From assembly GCA_009917455.1 (NCBI GenBank), contig QZDS01000012.1, positions 57,976 to 121,975 of the forward strand: 64,000 nt of DNA, read 5' to 3'. The translations under genes and the position numbers were made by a program. The notes under the pieces are model-generated. The model had not been told where the DNA came from and ran no database searches. It saw only the letters and a program-made list of their open reading frames with translations. Source of the stretch: a bacterium 1xD8-48 (GTDB taxonomy: Bacteria > Bacillota > Clostridia > Lachnospirales > Lachnospiraceae). This document shows positions 61,719 to 64,000 of this stretch, piece by piece; the stretch's first letter is position 1, and each line of letters begins with the position of its first letter.

Positions 61719-62333
61719 ATGAAGAAATATACTGCCGTCAGGAAGCTGACGGACAATCGCTTTTTAAATCTTTATGAAATGGACGCGCTGACAAACACGG
61801 GAGCCCCTTTCAACTATTATTTTGCTTCCAGAAACAGCGAGGAGAAGCTCCCGCTTCTGACAGGGAAGCTTTGCTCAAACGGGATTGTGATTTATCCCAT
61901 ATGGAAAAGGAATCCGGAAAAGATAGTGATGCTGCGGCAGTACCGGTATCCTCTTGACGCCTGGCTTTATGAACTGCCGGCGGGGCTGATTGACGAGGGG
62001 GAGACGGCCTCGGAAGCCGCTGTCCGGGAGATGAAGGAGGAAACGGGACTTACCTTTACGCCCTATGAGGGCGGGAATCCGTCCTTCCGCCGTCCGGTTT
62101 ATCTGGGCGCGGGGCTTACCGACGAGACGAGCACTTCCGTGTTCGGCTATGCCGACGGGGAAATTTCAGGCAGATTCCGGGAAAGTACGGAGAGCATCGA
62201 GGTTCTTTTGGTGGATAAGAAGGAAGCGGCAAGGATACTTAAGGAGGAGAGAGTTTCCCTTCGGGCGGCCTTTCTTCTGATGTCCTTTTTGCGGATGGAC
62301 GGTGCAGAGCCCTTTGCTTTTCTGGAGGAATAA
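61719..62333 (+). CDS. NUDIX hydrolase
   Basis: A 204-residue protein with a full NUDIX box, GLIDEGETASEAAVREMKEETG, at about residues 88-109. The preceding VMLRQYRYPLDAWLYELPAG is typical of ADP-ribose pyrophosphatase-like members. It probably hydrolyses a nucleoside diphosphate derivative. Close behind glpK (30 bases, AAAAGGGGG ribosome site), it may be co-transcribed, but a functional link is not evident. Confidence 0.85.
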   Translation: MKKYTAVRKLTDNRFLNLYEMDALTNTGAPFNYYFASRNSEEKLPLLTGKLCSNGIVIYPIWKRNPEKIVMLRQYRYPLDAWLYELPAGLIDEGETASEAAVREMKEETGLTFTPYEGGNPSFRRPVYLGAGLTDETSTSVFGYADGEISGRFRESTESIEVLLVDKKEAARILKEERVSLRAAFLLMSFLRMDGAEPFAFLEE

Positions 62334-62375
62334 GCAGGAGACGCAGTAAGTTTTTTATGGGAAACGGAGGATTAG

Positions 62376-63383
62376 ATGGCTAAGAACGTGACATTGGCGG
62401 ATATCGCGGCAAAGGTGGGGGTCAGTAATGTGGCTGTTTATAAGGCGCTGACCGGTAAGCCGGGAGTGAGCGCCAGGCTGCGGGAGGAAATCATACGGCT
62501 TGCAGAGGAGATGGGCTATACCGCACCGGAACGCGGGCAGAACGCACGGAAAACGGGAAATATCGGCGTGATTGTACCGGAGCAGTATTACGGATACGCA
62601 AGCTCCTTTTACGGACAGTTGTATGAAAAGGTTATCAAATCCCTGTACCAAAACGATTATTTCGGCATTCTCGAGCTGCTGAATGCGGAGGATGAAAAAG
62701 AGATTCTGATGCCCAGAGTGATGAGGGAAGAAAAGGTAGACGGGCTGATTTTTCTCGGGCAGATGAGGGAAGAGTATATTAATTTTATTATCAGTCAGAC
62801 ACAGTTCCCGGTGTTCTTTCTGGATACCTATGTGCCGCTTGCAACCTTTGATACGGTAATCTCCGACGGGTATTACGGGACTTATGCCATGACCCGTTAT
62901 CTGATAAGCCAGGGACACCGCAAAATCGGTTTTGTGGGAAGCGTGGACGCCACGGGCAGCATAGCCGACCGTTTCTGGGGATACCGCAAGGCGCTTCGGG
63001 AAAGCCATATCAAATATGAAGACACGTGGGAAATCCCGGACAGGGATGGGTGTGGGAATCTGTTCGAAACCATCCTGGAGGATGGAAACGGCATGGATGC
63101 CTTTGTGTGCAACTGCGACCTTGCCGCACACACTCTGATTCAAAATCTGGAAGGACGGGGGATTCGGGTGCCGGAGGATATTTCCGTTGCGGGTGTGGAT
63201 GATTTCCTTCCGGCGGGAATGGACAACACGAGAATCACCTCCTACAAGGTGGATATGACGGGAATGGCGGATTTGTGCGTCAAATCCCTGCTGAAAAAGA
63301 TGCAGGGCAGAAAATATGTGGAGGGCGTTCAGATTGTGACAGGGGAAATTGTTTATAAAAAGACGGTTTCCGGAAGAAAATGA
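62376..63383 (+). CDS. LacI-family transcriptional regulator
   Basis: A 335-residue regulator. The N-terminal helix-turn-helix reads VTLADIAAKVGVSNVAVYKALTG with hinge helix, and the periplasmic-binding-like sugar domain ends in EDISVAGVDD and RITSYKVDM. It precedes a GH2 gene by 48 bases on the same strand, so it probably controls sugar use including that gene; with the enzyme broken, its remaining target is unclear. GGAAACGGAGG lies before the ATG. Confidence 0.92.
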   Translation: MAKNVTLADIAAKVGVSNVAVYKALTGKPGVSARLREEIIRLAEEMGYTAPERGQNARKTGNIGVIVPEQYYGYASSFYGQLYEKVIKSLYQNDYFGILELLNAEDEKEILMPRVMREEKVDGLIFLGQMREEYINFIISQTQFPVFFLDTYVPLATFDTVISDGYYGTYAMTRYLISQGHRKIGFVGSVDATGSIADRFWGYRKALRESHIKYEDTWEIPDRDGCGNLFETILEDGNGMDAFVCNCDLAAHTLIQNLEGRGIRVPEDISVAGVDDFLPAGMDNTRITSYKVDMTGMADLCVKSLLKKMQGRKYVEGVQIVTGEIVYKKTVSGRK

Positions 63384-63431
63384 AAACAGTATCGGTCCGG
63401 GCTGGTGCGAGACCAGAAAAGGGGGTAAAAA

Positions 63432-63932
63432 ATGATATCAATGTTGTATCCGAAAATGACGCGTACAAGAAAAGTGATTGATTTGGACGGAATGTGGAAG
63501 GTGTACTTCGACTTCGAGAATCAGGGGGAGGATTTTTCAAAAGGGATTCCGGGAAAGGATTATATTCCGGTACCCTCCAGCTTTGCCGACCTGTACACGG
63601 AAAAGAAGTACCGCGAATTCTGCGGAGATATCTGGTATGAGACGGAATTTGTGATACCCGAAGAATGGAAAGGGCAGAGACTGGAAATCCGTTTTGCCGG
63701 TGCGGCACACAGGGCAACAGTGTATTTTAACGGCAGACAGGTTACGGAGCACGAAGGAGGCTTTACGCCCTTTGGCGCGGATGTCAGCGAGACGGCAATA
63801 TATGGAGAAAAGAACCTGCTGGTGGTGAAGGTCAATACGGAGCTGCGGGCAACTTCCCTTCCCAACGGAGAGACGAAGCAGCTTAAGAACGGGACTTTGA
63901 TGGCGATTCCGTATTTTGATTTCTATAATTAG
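63432..63932 (+). pseudogene. N-terminal part of a GH2 beta-glucuronidase, interrupted
   Basis: 166 residues covering only the sugar-binding domain of GH2: IDLDGMWKVYFDFENQGE, DIWYETEFVIPEEWKGQRLE, RATVYFNGRQVTEHEGGFTPF. The reading ends at IPYFDFYN, where family members continue with a YAGLHRPV-type stretch into the next domain. Here an immediate TAG and AT-rich sequence follow. The acid/base and nucleophile residues are absent, so it cannot be active. AAAAGGGGG is upstream of the ATG. The break looks like an insertion; the rest of the gene may lie beyond the window. Confidence 0.75.
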
Positions 63933-64000
63933 TGTCTGCTGAACAACTTAAAATATTGATAAATACTGAATTTTCCAGCATTTTTTGTTATAATAATTGC
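63933..64000 (+). mobile_element. Probable left edge of an insertion sequence (partial)
   Basis: Immediately after the broken GH2 codon the sequence changes to GTGTCTGCTGAACAACTT and then strongly AT-rich DNA ending in TTGTTATAATAATTGC, with a TATAAT that could drive a transposase. The terminal GTGTCTGCTGAACAA resembles the inverted-repeat end of clostridial IS elements I remember, but the family cannot be named. No transposase frame is within the window. Confidence 0.45.

Overview
The window looks like chromosomal DNA of a spore-forming anaerobic Firmicute, most likely a gut Lachnospiraceae (Clostridia); I cannot name the genus. This rests on gene content and order: ruvX-DUF1292-RNase J-trmR-U32 protease, type III glutamine synthetase, split transketolase, class II GalT, SpmB, a T-box leader, strong AGGAGG ribosome binding sites, and TTGACA/TATAAT promoters with 16-18 bp spacers. 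Base composition is moderate, with AT-rich intergenic stretches. I see no rRNA, prophage, CRISPR array or replication origin, and only one clear tRNA gene.

Layout. 1-6.8 kb is a housekeeping block (RuvX end, DUF1292, RNase J, MltG-like protein, tRNA U34 modification pair TrmR/U32, glutamine synthetase III). 6.9-8.5 kb holds a DUF1905/cysteine-peptidase protein, tRNA-Gln(CTG) and decayed gene fragments. 8.6-11.9 kb is a minus-strand sulfur operon, metY-cysK-rrf2. A relic of a trp operon and its T-box leader lie directly upstream of it. 12-26.4 kb carries a MATE pump, an amidohydrolase with its LysR neighbour, a run of three truncated genes, and then a complete peptide-type ABC importer with a serine hydrolase and an AbrB-type membrane protein. 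26.5-31.7 kb has regulators, a DUF4143 ATPase, a lipoprotein and an AraC regulator. 31.9-34.7 kb is galK-galT. 34.8-37.8 kb holds a B12-radical SAM protein, a lone spmB, a broken HTH gene and a small unknown. 37.9-43.5 kb is a TetR-controlled MMPL transporter with a 902-residue heptad-repeat lipoprotein.

43.6-46.4 kb holds a condensation-like acyltransferase, a TauE-type permease and a divergent TetR-like regulator. 46.5-50.3 kb is a carbohydrate locus with an in-frame GH88/ABC-permease chimera followed by an intact GH2 enzyme. 50.4-53.6 kb has a GNAT protein, a membrane-anchored Mrr-type nuclease and a DUF885 protein. 53.7-57.1 kb holds transketolase halves, rpe and map. 57.2-61.7 kb is a glycerol/glycerol-3-phosphate operon ending in glpK, followed by a NUDIX gene. 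62.4-64 kb is a LacI regulator and a GH2 gene that stops prematurely next to what looks like the edge of an insertion element.

The strongest theme is gene loss by internal deletion. A trpD/trpA relic, an out-of-frame binding-protein/esterase fusion, a cut-off response regulator, an in-frame GH88/permease fusion, a frameshifted HTH gene and a cut GH2 gene all survive as scars between intact operons. The most system-like intact loci are the TetR/MMPL/heptad-lipoprotein operon and the acyltransferase/TauE pair. All functional calls come from reading the sequence and remembered family features; no database search was run.
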